55,665 bases of DNA from Actinomycetota bacterium (GTDB taxonomy: Bacteria; Actinomycetota; Acidimicrobiia; Acidimicrobiales; JAJPHD01), in the NCBI GenBank assembly GCA_021325455.1, contig JAJPHD010000025.1:1-55665 (forward strand). The letters are read 5' to 3'. The translations under genes were made by a program, and so were the position numbers. The notes beneath the pieces were generated by a model. That model had not been told where the DNA came from, did not search any database, and worked only from the letters and a program-made list of their open reading frames with translations. Positions 42,743-48,969 of this stretch are shown here, in pieces (position 1 is the first letter of the stretch; each line of letters opens with the position of its first letter).

Positions 42743-43251
42743 CGGTCGTCCTCCCCTATGGCGTCCCGGAGGCTGGAGAGGGCCCGGGCGAGGCGGGACT
42801 TGACCGTGCCGGGGGGCACGCCGAGCACGCGGGCCGTCTCAGCCTCGGAGAGGTCCTCCAGGTAGCGCAGCACGACCACCTGCTGTTGGGGGAGTGGCAG
42901 CCGGCGTACTGCAGCCCACAGCAGCTCGCGCTCGGCCACTCCCTCGTCCAGCTCGCGGGGTCCGGGCCCGGGGCTCCAGCTCTCCTCGTAGCGCCGGCGA
43001 ACGAGGAAGTGGCGATGGCGGTTGCGTATCCCGTTGACCACTGCCCGACGGAGGTAGGCCCCGAGGTCGTCCACCCGGCCCGCGGCCCAGCGGGGCCATA
43101 CCCGGGCGTAGGCGTCGGCCACCGCATCCTCGGCCTGGGAGAGGTCGCCGCACAGCACGTAGGCCAGGCGGACGAGGCGACGGTGGTCGAGGACCACCGT
43201 CTCGTGGAAGGCCCGCTCGCTCGCCACCCGGGTGGTGGCCGTCCCGCTCAC
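42739..43251 (-). CDS. ECF RNA polymerase sigma factor (SigE/SigM-like)
   Basis: This 170-aa sigma-70 family protein has region 2 (LDHRRLVRLAYVLCGDLSQAEDAVADAYARVWPRW) and region 4 (LPLPQQQVVVLRYLEDLSEAETARVLGVPPGTVKSRLARALSSLR with its helix-turn-helix). I took GTG 43251 as the start, trimming a proline-rich upstream extension that reaches 43353. A GATAGATAGATAG microsatellite (43254-43266) lies directly before it. The DUF4232 membrane protein is translationally coupled downstream. The stress signal is unknown. Confidence 0.87.
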   Translation of the reverse strand: MSGTATTRVASERAFHETVVLDHRRLVRLAYVLCGDLSQAEDAVADAYARVWPRWAAGRVDDLGAYLRRAVVNGIRNRHRHFLVRRRYEESWSPGPGPRELDEGVAERELLWAAVRRLPLPQQQVVVLRYLEDLSEAETARVLGVPPGTVKSRLARALSSLRDAIGEDDR

Positions 43252-43253
43252 GG

Positions 43254-43266
43254 GATAGATAGATAG
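43254..43266. repeat. Tetranucleotide (GATA)3 repeat upstream of the ECF sigma gene
   Basis: Three GATA units plus G sit 3 nt upstream of the chosen GTG, in the place where a -10 box would be expected. Too short to argue for phase variation by itself. Confidence 0.5.
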
Positions 43267-43435
43267 CCGAGCCGGGACGCCTGTGGGTGGCCCCGTCAGT
43301 GCGAGGGGGGGATGCGGTGCTCCCAGCTGGGCAGGCACATGAGGACATGACACCCGTGGGGCGGGCGCGGTTCCCCGTTGGGCCCGTGCCGGGCGCCGCC
43401 GCCTCCTCGGGTGGCAAGGCGGGGGGTGCCCCGCT

Positions 43436-43441
43436 TAGGTT
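43436..43441 (+). promoter_or_regulatory. -10-like box TAGGTT, leaderless start at 43450
   Basis: TAGGTT lies 8 nt before GTG 43450 of the DUF6941-like gene. Confidence 0.5.
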
Positions 43442-43449
43442 GGCCGCCC

Positions 43450-43893
43450 GTGAAAGTGACCATGATGCTTTGTGACGCGGCCCAGGTGGCGGAGGGCAAG
43501 CTGTTCATACTGGGAGGGGGCTGGAGCATGATCGGCCCCGCTCCCACCCCCTCAGCCATCGCCTTGAAGATCGAGGTGGGCTGGCACGAGGCCGAGATGC
43601 CCCACCACTGGGAGCTGTTCCTCCAGGACCAGGACGGCGCTGACGTCACCGTGGAGACGCCGGAGGGACCGCGCCCGGTGGAGGTGCGGGGTGACTTCCA
43701 GGTGGGGCGGCCCCCCGGAGTACCTGAGGGGAGCCCGGTGGACGTGACGCTGGCCATCAACCTGGGGCCCCTGCCCCTCCAGCCGGCCAGCCGCTTCACC
43801 TGGCGGCTCACGATCGACGGCGAGACCGACGAGGGCTGGACCCTGAGCTTCAGCACCCGACCCCCCGAGGCCGAGATCCCGGAGGCGATGTAG
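43450..43893 (+). CDS. DUF6941-like protein
   Basis: This 147-aa protein begins KVTMMLCDAAQVAEGKLFILGGGWSMIGP, a pattern I associate with the actinobacterial DUF6941 family (LCDxAQVxxGKLxILGGGW). It looks mainly beta-strand, with no TM helix or signal peptide. No function is known. GTG 43450 lies 8 nt after TAGGTT and has no RBS, consistent with leaderless translation; the frame open to 43378 is not needed. Confidence 0.72.
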   Translation: MKVTMMLCDAAQVAEGKLFILGGGWSMIGPAPTPSAIALKIEVGWHEAEMPHHWELFLQDQDGADVTVETPEGPRPVEVRGDFQVGRPPGVPEGSPVDVTLAINLGPLPLQPASRFTWRLTIDGETDEGWTLSFSTRPPEAEIPEAM

Positions 43894-43965
43894 CCCAGCG
43901 CCTGGCTCTGGCGGTGAGGCGTCGGTCTGGACGGGAGCGCCGCCGCCGTAGTAGGCGGGAGCGCC

Positions 43966-44481
43966 ATGACCACCTATGAGCGGCCCTTTGGCCGGTGCCT
44001 GGAGGACTTCGAGGTGGGGGACGTCTACCGCCACTGGCCGGGCAAGACCATAACCGAGTACGACGACCATCTGTTCTGCATGATCACCATGAACCACCAC
44101 CCCCTGCACACCAACACCTGGTTCGCCGAGCGGGACACGGTGCACGGGCGCAACGTGGTGGTGGGCAACCTCGTCTACTCGCTGGTGCTGGGCATGAGCG
44201 TTCCCGATGTGAGCGGTTCCGCCATTGCCAACCTCGAGGTGGAGTCACTCGTCCACCGCCACCCGACGTTCCACGGAGACACCATCTACGCCGAGTCCCG
44301 GGTGCTGGACGTGACCGAGTCGAGGTCGAAGCCCGACCGGGGGGTCGTGACGGTGGAGACCAAGGGCTTCAACCAGCGGGGGGAGGAGGTGTGCTCCTTC
44401 CGGCGAAAGGTCATGGTCTGGAAGCGGGAGGCCCAGCCGCCCCGGCGCCGGCCCTACGAGGAGGGTGTGTGGGGACCCTAG
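43966..44481 (+). CDS. Mesaconyl-CoA hydratase-like MaoC protein
   Basis: This 171-aa single hot-dog hydratase has EDFEVGDVYRHWPGKTITEYDDHLFCMITMNHHPLHTN, where the MNHHPLH segment replaces the usual DxNPxH. The NVVVGNLVYSLVLGMSVPDVSG and THGDTIYAESRVL-like blocks match, from memory, the MaoC protein of the Streptomyces ethylmalonyl-CoA cluster. It would hydrate mesaconyl-CoA to beta-methylmalyl-CoA, the step between the Mcd-like and malyl-CoA lyase-like products encoded nearby. GCGGGAGC precedes the ATG. Confidence 0.82.
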   Translation: MTTYERPFGRCLEDFEVGDVYRHWPGKTITEYDDHLFCMITMNHHPLHTNTWFAERDTVHGRNVVVGNLVYSLVLGMSVPDVSGSAIANLEVESLVHRHPTFHGDTIYAESRVLDVTESRSKPDRGVVTVETKGFNQRGEEVCSFRRKVMVWKREAQPPRRRPYEEGVWGP

Positions 44482-44560
44482 GCGAGCAGCATCGTTATCT
44501 CGCCTGCCATGGGGTCGGTTGGGGGCGGCCGGCCAGGAGACCCCTGCCCGGCCATGGCGC

Positions 44561-44596
44561 TTCAGCTGAGAGCTTCAGCTGGTAGGGGTTTCAGCT
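44561..44596 (-). repeat. AGCTGAA repeats across the selenoprotein stop codon
   Basis: On the minus strand AGCTGAA occurs at the stop codon of the selenoprotein gene (44596-44590) and again at 44580-44574 and 44567-44561. It is a small version of the stop-spanning duplications seen elsewhere. The 109-nt convergent gap 44482-44590 holds nothing else that I can support. Confidence 0.55.
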
Positions 44597-45139
44597 CGTG
44601 AGGGCGGCCAGAAGGCTGTCCAGGGCTCCGTCGGCCAGGGCGGCCAGCTCCTCGTCGGTGCGGTCCTGGATGGGGTGGGCCACGTAGACCGCTGCGGGCT
44701 CGACCCCGAGCGACCGGGCCTGGGCGGCCAGGGCCTCTCGGAACTCTTCGGAGGCCACGATCACGCCGGGCACCCCTCTTGACTCCAGGTCGGCGATGTC
44801 GTGCACACTGCACGACGTGCAGCTTCCTCAATCGGCCAGGGCTTCTATGACCACATCACAAGTGGTGGCGATGCGGTGCCTGAGGTCGACGGGAGCCGGC
44901 TTGGTGAAGGTGGGCTTGGAGTAGCGCTCCACCCGCAGACCCCGGCGGGACAGGTGGTCGGCTATGCGGTCCAGGAAGACATCGCCCCGGGACTTGGAGA
45001 TGTCCAGGAGACCGATGGTGGCTCCCGACAGGGAGGCCGGCCGGGGGGCCCGGGGCCGCTTGCTGGGCACGCGCTCCGACGTGGGGTCCAGTAGGACCCG
45101 GGGCCCCGGAGGGGGGGTCGAGGTCCCTGCGGTGCTCAT
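44591..45139 (-). CDS. UGSC-family selenoprotein (in-frame TGA = Sec104)
   Basis: The reading frame from ATG 45139 meets TGA at 44830-44828 and continues open to TGA 44593-44591, giving 182 aa if the first TGA is read as selenocysteine. The junction reads VVIEALAD-U-GSCTSCSVHDIADLE, the hallmark of the UGSC family, whose relatives have Sec or Cys at this site. Sec104 and Cys107 form a UxxC redox pair, with Cys110 nearby. AAGGAGG (45147-45153) lies 7 nt before the ATG, which overlaps the upstream gene by ATGA. A SECIS-like hairpin follows the TGA. The protein is soluble; its reaction is unknown. Confidence 0.9.
44798..44816 (-). promoter_or_regulatory. Candidate bacterial SECIS hairpin
   Basis: On the minus strand GTCGTGCA-GTG-TGCACGAC forms a perfect 8-bp stem with a 3-nt loop that starts with G. 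The loop begins 19 nt after the in-frame TGA, in the range expected for a bSECIS bound by SelB. It is also protein-coding (TSCSVHD). A competing smaller hairpin CTGCAC-GTC-GTGCAG lies closer to the TGA. Confidence 0.7.
44828..44830 (-). other. In-frame TGA recoded as selenocysteine
   Basis: Minus-strand TGA codon 104 of the UGSC-family gene. Conserved family sequence continues without interruption on both sides in the same frame, which excludes a frameshift and argues for recoding. Confidence 0.85.
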
Positions 45140-46593
45140 GCTCTGACCTCCTTCGTCACGGGCTCGCTGCCCGCCGGGCCGGACACCCAGCTCCCGATGA
45201 TGGCCGAGAACAGGCCGGCACGCCCGCCGGCGTGCACCACCAGGAGGCCTCCCGGGCGGAGCTTGGGCAAGGTGCGGTTCGTCTCTGCCCAGCGCGGCGG
45301 GATGCCCTCCGCCATGCCACCGGCTCCTTGGACCAGCTCCTCGACCGGCAGCTGGAGCAGCTCGTCCAGCTCGGCTCGCAGCCGGTCCTTGCTCCACCCC
45401 GCCCGGCGGAACACCTCGCCGTGCTCGGGAGAGACGACCAGCACGGCGTCGTAGGCCACCGGCCACTTGGGATGGGCCACCGTGCGCAGGCAGGCGGCGT
45501 AGGTCCGCACCAGGGAGGAGGGCTCCCGGGAAAGCTGGTCGAAGACCGCCCGTGGGGCCTCGCCGGCGAACACCGTCACGGCCGAGGTGCCCGGTGGGAG
45601 CCCTCTCTCCACCGACAGGGGCTCCCAGGGGGAGCCCTGCTCGTCCTCGGCGAAGCAGAATGTGTACTTCCCCGGTTGGCCAAGGGTGGCCCGGTCCACC
45701 TCACCCGGTCGGCCGCCGCCCACATTGCGGATCACCAGCTGCAGCGCCCGTCCGATGGTGGCGTTGGCCCTGTTCCCCGGGCCGAGGGCGTTGATGCCGC
45801 TGTTCATGCCGATGGCCCTGGCCAGCGGCCCGTTCACGATCACCACCGGGCCGGGGAAGTACGTGGTGGCCAGCACGCCGTGGGCATTGAACTCGGGAGT
45901 GCACGCCGCCTCCACCGCGGCCAGGACCACAGGTAGGTACTCCGGGCGGCATCCGGCCAGGACGGCGTTGACTGCCACCTTCTCCACCGTGGCCTCGGCC
46001 ATGTCGGGGGGGACCACCGCCACCACCTCGCCGGGGTCCCGGCTGGTCCCGCTCAGCATGCGCGCCACCCGCGCCTCGGTGGGGGCCACGACCGGGAGTC
46101 CGTCGGTCCAGCCCCGCTCGAACATGGCCTCGGCCTCGTCCTCCAGCTCGCCCAGGGGGATGCGCCTGGACGCCAGGTGCGCCCGCGCCCACTGCCCGGC
46201 TCGCCGGTCCTCCAGGGCGGGGTCCTGGGTCAGCGATCCGCAGCCGGGACGATACCCGGGCAGCCCGGGACCGAGACCCGTCGAGGAGCACACCTTCTCC
46301 CACTCGTCACGGGACCACCCAGCGGCACGGGCCACCTCCCTTCCCCCGGCCAGGCGCACGACGGTGGGGACGGTGTCGATGCCCAGGGCGAAGGACAGGT
46401 CCAGGCTCGAGTCGTCAATGCACGACAGCCCTGGGGGGAACCCCGGGCCGTCCTGGGTCAGGATCGTGAGGGACGCCCCGCCCTCGGCCAGCTGGGCCAG
46501 CACAGGGACGATCAGCCGGCAGGTGGGGCAGTCGGACCGGACCACCACGGCCAAGCCGTCGGGCAGGGCCGCCCGGGTGGTGAAGGTGGTCAC
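45136..46593 (-). CDS. Thioredoxin-like domain protein paired with the UGSC selenoprotein
   Basis: This 485-aa protein has an N-terminal thioredoxin-like domain with a CPTC redox motif (VVVRSDCPTCRLIVPVLAQL) and a thioredoxin-style VPTVVRLAGGREV strand. A large domain of unknown function follows (about 130-480) with recognisable blocks GWTDGLPVVAPTEARVARML, AVLAGCRPEYLPVVLAAVEA, FPGPVVIVNGPLARAIGMNSG and NRANATIGRALQLVIRNVGGG. GTG 46593 was chosen because TACGGT is 7 nt upstream; GTG 46602 is also in frame. It is the first gene of a two-gene operon and overlaps the selenoprotein by 4 nt, so it is likely its redox partner. Confidence 0.78.
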   Translation of the reverse strand: MTTFTTRAALPDGLAVVVRSDCPTCRLIVPVLAQLAEGGASLTILTQDGPGFPPGLSCIDDSSLDLSFALGIDTVPTVVRLAGGREVARAAGWSRDEWEKVCSSTGLGPGLPGYRPGCGSLTQDPALEDRRAGQWARAHLASRRIPLGELEDEAEAMFERGWTDGLPVVAPTEARVARMLSGTSRDPGEVVAVVPPDMAEATVEKVAVNAVLAGCRPEYLPVVLAAVEAACTPEFNAHGVLATTYFPGPVVIVNGPLARAIGMNSGINALGPGNRANATIGRALQLVIRNVGGGRPGEVDRATLGQPGKYTFCFAEDEQGSPWEPLSVERGLPPGTSAVTVFAGEAPRAVFDQLSREPSSLVRTYAACLRTVAHPKWPVAYDAVLVVSPEHGEVFRRAGWSKDRLRAELDELLQLPVEELVQGAGGMAEGIPPRWAETNRTLPKLRPGGLLVVHAGGRAGLFSAIIGSWVSGPAGSEPVTKEVRA

Positions 46594-46600
46594 CCCGGCC

Positions 46601-46606
46601 ACCGTA
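46601..46606 (-). promoter_or_regulatory. -10-like box TACGGT, leaderless start at 46593
   Basis: On the minus strand TACGGT lies 7 nt before GTG 46593, the first gene of the UGSC operon. Confidence 0.45.
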
Positions 46607-46668
46607 TTGCGCTCGGAAGGGACTCCGGTCCACGATCGGTAACCTCCCGTGCGAAGAGAAGGGGGAGA

Positions 46669-47511
46669 GTGCTGAAGGTCACGTTCTACGGAGTGCGAGG
46701 GTCGTGCCCGTGCTGCGGCGACCGCATCCGCCGTTACGGGGGCAACACGGCCTGCGTGGCCCTCGAGTCACCCGGAGAGCCCCCCATTCTCCTGGACCTG
46801 GGAACGGGGCTACGCAGCTTCGGGGAGGGCCAGCCCACCGACGGCAGCTTCCGGGGAGCGGCTCTGGTGAGCCACCTCCACTGGGACCATGTCCAGGGCC
46901 TCCCGTTCTTCCCACCCATAGACCGTGAAGGGGCGGTCATGGACGTGTACGGCCCCGGCCAGGACGGCACGACCCTCGCCGACTGCTTCGACGCCTTCAT
47001 GCGCCCCCCGTACTTCCCGATCAGGGCCAGCGACCTGCGGGGCCGGGTCCGCTTCCACGACCTGGCTGACGAGGATCTGGCCATCGGGGGGGCCAAGGTC
47101 CGGGCCCGCCAGGTCCCCCACCTCGGCGCCACCCTCGGCTATCGGGTGGAGCGTGACGGGACCAGCCTCGCCTACGTGAGCGACCACCAGGCTCCGCCGG
47201 GCCTGGACCGAGTGGACCCGGCCGTCTTGGAGCTGTGCGACGGCGTGGACCTCCTGATCCACGACGCCCAGTACACACCGGCCGAGTTCGCCGGCAAGGA
47301 GGGCTGGGGCCACTGCACGGTCGATTACGCCCTGCTCGTCGCCAAGGAGTCCGGGGCTCGTCGCTTGGCGCTGTTCCACCATGATCCCGCTCACGATGAC
47401 GACGACATCGACCGGCTCCTGGAGCAGGCCCGGCGGCGCGCAGCCAGCACGGGGCTCGATGAGGTCGTCGCCGCCGCCGAGGGCCTGGTGATCCAGCTGG
47501 ACGGTGCCTGA
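46669..47511 (+). CDS. MBL-fold metallo-hydrolase
   Basis: This 280-aa metallo-beta-lactamase-fold protein has the SHLHWDHVQG metal motif (HxHxDH), an early YGVRGSCPCCGDRIRRYGGNTACV segment, SDHQAP and FHHDPAHDDDDID. It looks like the cyclic-nucleotide phosphodiesterase/RNase Z-like branch, often found with GGDEF or redox systems. GTG 46669 has an AAGGGGGAG stretch just before it. It is divergent from the UGSC operon, with 75 nt between starts, and overlaps the flavin reductase gene by 8 nt. Confidence 0.85.
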   Translation: MLKVTFYGVRGSCPCCGDRIRRYGGNTACVALESPGEPPILLDLGTGLRSFGEGQPTDGSFRGAALVSHLHWDHVQGLPFFPPIDREGAVMDVYGPGQDGTTLADCFDAFMRPPYFPIRASDLRGRVRFHDLADEDLAIGGAKVRARQVPHLGATLGYRVERDGTSLAYVSDHQAPPGLDRVDPAVLELCDGVDLLIHDAQYTPAEFAGKEGWGHCTVDYALLVAKESGARRLALFHHDPAHDDDDIDRLLEQARRRAASTGLDEVVAAAEGLVIQLDGA

Positions 47512-48172
47512 GGATACGCCGCCCGTGCCCGAGGGCCCTGGGACAGCGCCCCTGGCTCCCGGTGGCGCCACTGGCCCCTTCGAGGGCGGTGGTCCCCGCG
47601 CCACTGGCCCCTTCGAGGGCGGTGGGCCCGGCGCCACGGGCCCCTTCGAGGGCGGCCCCGTGGAGCTGTCGGGGACGGAGCCGGTCTCGCCCGACCAGGC
47701 TCGCTTCCGGGAGGTCCTGGGCCACTTCGTGAGCGGGGTGACCGTGGTCACCACCATGGGCCAGGACGGGCCCCATGGGTTCACCTGCCAGGCCTTTGCG
47801 GCATTGTCCCTTTCCCCGGCCCTGGTCGTGTTCGCCCCTGCCAGGACGTCCCTCACCTGGCCCCGCATCCGGTCTGCGGGGGTCTTCTGCGTGAACGTCC
47901 TGAAGGACGACCAGGAGGCTCTGGGCCGGGTGTTCGCCACCAAGGGTGACGCCAAGTTCGACGGGGTGGGGTGGGGCCCGAGCGCCAAGGGCTGCCCGAT
48001 CCTGGCCGGGGCACTGGCCTGGGTGGAGTGCGAGTTGGCGGATGTGCACGACGCCGGGGACCACTTGCTGGTGATCGGGCGGGTGCTCGACCTGGGGGCG
48101 GGGGAGGGCCACCCCCTCGTGTTCTATCGGGGCGGCTTCTACCGGGGCGGCTTCGGCGCCTTCCCGGCCTGA
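47504..48172 (+). CDS. Flavin reductase-like protein
   Basis: This 222-aa protein has an N-terminal 55-residue repeat region and then a flavin reductase split barrel: FREVLGHFVSGVTVVTTMGQDGPHGFTCQAFAALSLSPALVVF, FCVNVLKDDQ, and a C-terminal HLLVIGRVLDLG with FYRGGF twice. It would reduce FMN or FAD for a partner monooxygenase. The start GTG 47504 lies inside the MBL gene; a start past the repeats is conceivable. The repeat region encodes three ATGPFEGG units and is probably disordered. Confidence 0.83.
   Translation: MPEDTPPVPEGPGTAPLAPGGATGPFEGGGPRATGPFEGGGPGATGPFEGGPVELSGTEPVSPDQARFREVLGHFVSGVTVVTTMGQDGPHGFTCQAFAALSLSPALVVFAPARTSLTWPRIRSAGVFCVNVLKDDQEALGRVFATKGDAKFDGVGWGPSAKGCPILAGALAWVECELADVHDAGDHLLVIGRVLDLGAGEGHPLVFYRGGFYRGGFGAFPA
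47565..47656 (+). repeat. 33-bp tandem repeat (2.8 copies) in the flavin reductase N terminus
   Basis: Units at 47565, 47598 and 47631 are near-identical and encode ATGPFEGGGP-type peptides. The 33-bp period keeps frame, so copy number could change without breaking the gene. Confidence 0.88.
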
Positions 48173-48223
48173 GCACCCGCTTTCCAGGGCGGCTTGGGCG
48201 CATTGCCGGCCTGAGCACCCGCT
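48145..48223 (+). repeat. Stop-spanning 37-bp tandem duplication after the flavin reductase
   Basis: The block 48145-48181, which includes the TGA stop at 48170-48172, recurs at 48187-48223 with three mismatches. The 42-bp period places a second TGA in the same frame. Confidence 0.88.
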
Positions 48224-48287
48224 CCCGGGGCGGCTCGCCAACCCGCCCCGGTCGGTGGGGTCGCCCCGGCTACCGGGGCTGCCCCGG

Positions 48288-48293
48288 TAGCCT
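48288..48293 (+). promoter_or_regulatory. -10-like box TAGCCT, leaderless start at 48300
   Basis: TAGCCT lies 6 nt before GTG 48300 of the RmlC-like gene. Confidence 0.55.
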
Positions 48294-48299
48294 CCCGTC

Positions 48300-48851
48300 G
48301 TGGCGAACATCACCCCCTCCGACGTGATCGCCGATGTGGTCATTGTCTCCCCCGACGTCCACCGCGACGAGCGGGGACGCTTCGTCGAGACCTACCGGCG
48401 GTCCTGGTTCCCATTGGGCCGGGAGATGGTCCAGGCCAGCCGGTCCGACAAGGCCGCCGGGGCCGTCGTGGGACTGCACTACCACCTGCACCAGGCGGAC
48501 TACTGGTACGTCCCGAGGGGACGAGCCCGGGTGGTGCTCCACGACCTGCGGGAAGGTTCCCCCACCGATGGCGCCACCCAGGTCCTCGAGATAGGCGAGC
48601 ACGACGACCGGGGCGTCTTCATCCCCCCGGGTGTGGCGCACGGCTTCGCGGCCCTGACCGACCTCACCCTCACCTACCTGGTGGACGGCTACTACAACCC
48701 CTCCGACGAGCTGGGCGTGGCCTGGGACGACCCGGAAGTGGGGGCCGACTGGGGGGTGGAGACCCCCATCCTCTCGGCCCGCGACCGGGCCAACCCGAGG
48801 AGGGCGGACATCGAGCCCCGTGACCGGCCCCGGGTCGGGCTGCGGAGTTGA
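48300..48851 (+). CDS. dTDP-4-dehydrorhamnose 3,5-epimerase-like cupin
   Basis: This 183-aa RmlC-type cupin shows DERGRFVETYRRSWFPL, the active-site GLHYHLHQADYWYV and IPPGVAHGFAAL, close to the catalytic His-Asp layout of RmlC. It could make dTDP-L-rhamnose for cell-wall glycans, but other rml genes are not adjacent, so a related sugar 3,5-epimerase or 3-epimerase is possible. GTG 48300 lies 6 nt after TAGCCT with no RBS, a good leaderless candidate. Confidence 0.83.
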   Translation: MANITPSDVIADVVIVSPDVHRDERGRFVETYRRSWFPLGREMVQASRSDKAAGAVVGLHYHLHQADYWYVPRGRARVVLHDLREGSPTDGATQVLEIGEHDDRGVFIPPGVAHGFAALTDLTLTYLVDGYYNPSDELGVAWDDPEVGADWGVETPILSARDRANPRRADIEPRDRPRVGLRS

Positions 48852-48940
48852 AGATCTCCTTGCATGTCAACCACCGAGGGCGGCCGACGTAGTTCAATGG
48901 TCTGGAACCGTATGGTGGTTCTCGGTGTCGGACGATAGGA

Positions 48941-48954
48941 GGGGAGTGCTCCCC
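48941..48954 (+). promoter_or_regulatory. Leader hairpin before the RodZ-like gene
   Basis: GGGGAGTGCTCCCC can fold into a tight stem, 15 nt before ATG 48970 and just ahead of the GAGAGAGG ribosome binding site. An upstream GAACC/GGTTC dyad (about 48905-48921) may add a second stem. Role unknown. Confidence 0.4.
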
Positions 48955-48969
48955 GGAGAGAGGCAGTAG

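Noticed and set aside
43254-43266. GATA microsatellite as a phase-variation switch
   Set aside because: Only three units, too few for likely slippage.
44828-44830. Explaining the split UGSC gene as a frameshift or pseudogene
   Set aside because: Both halves are in the same frame, and the TGA sits exactly where the family has Sec or Cys.
44562-44831. Separate 89-codon minus-strand ORF beside the selenoprotein
   Set aside because: It is an out-of-frame shadow; the coherent protein is in the frame that crosses the TGA.
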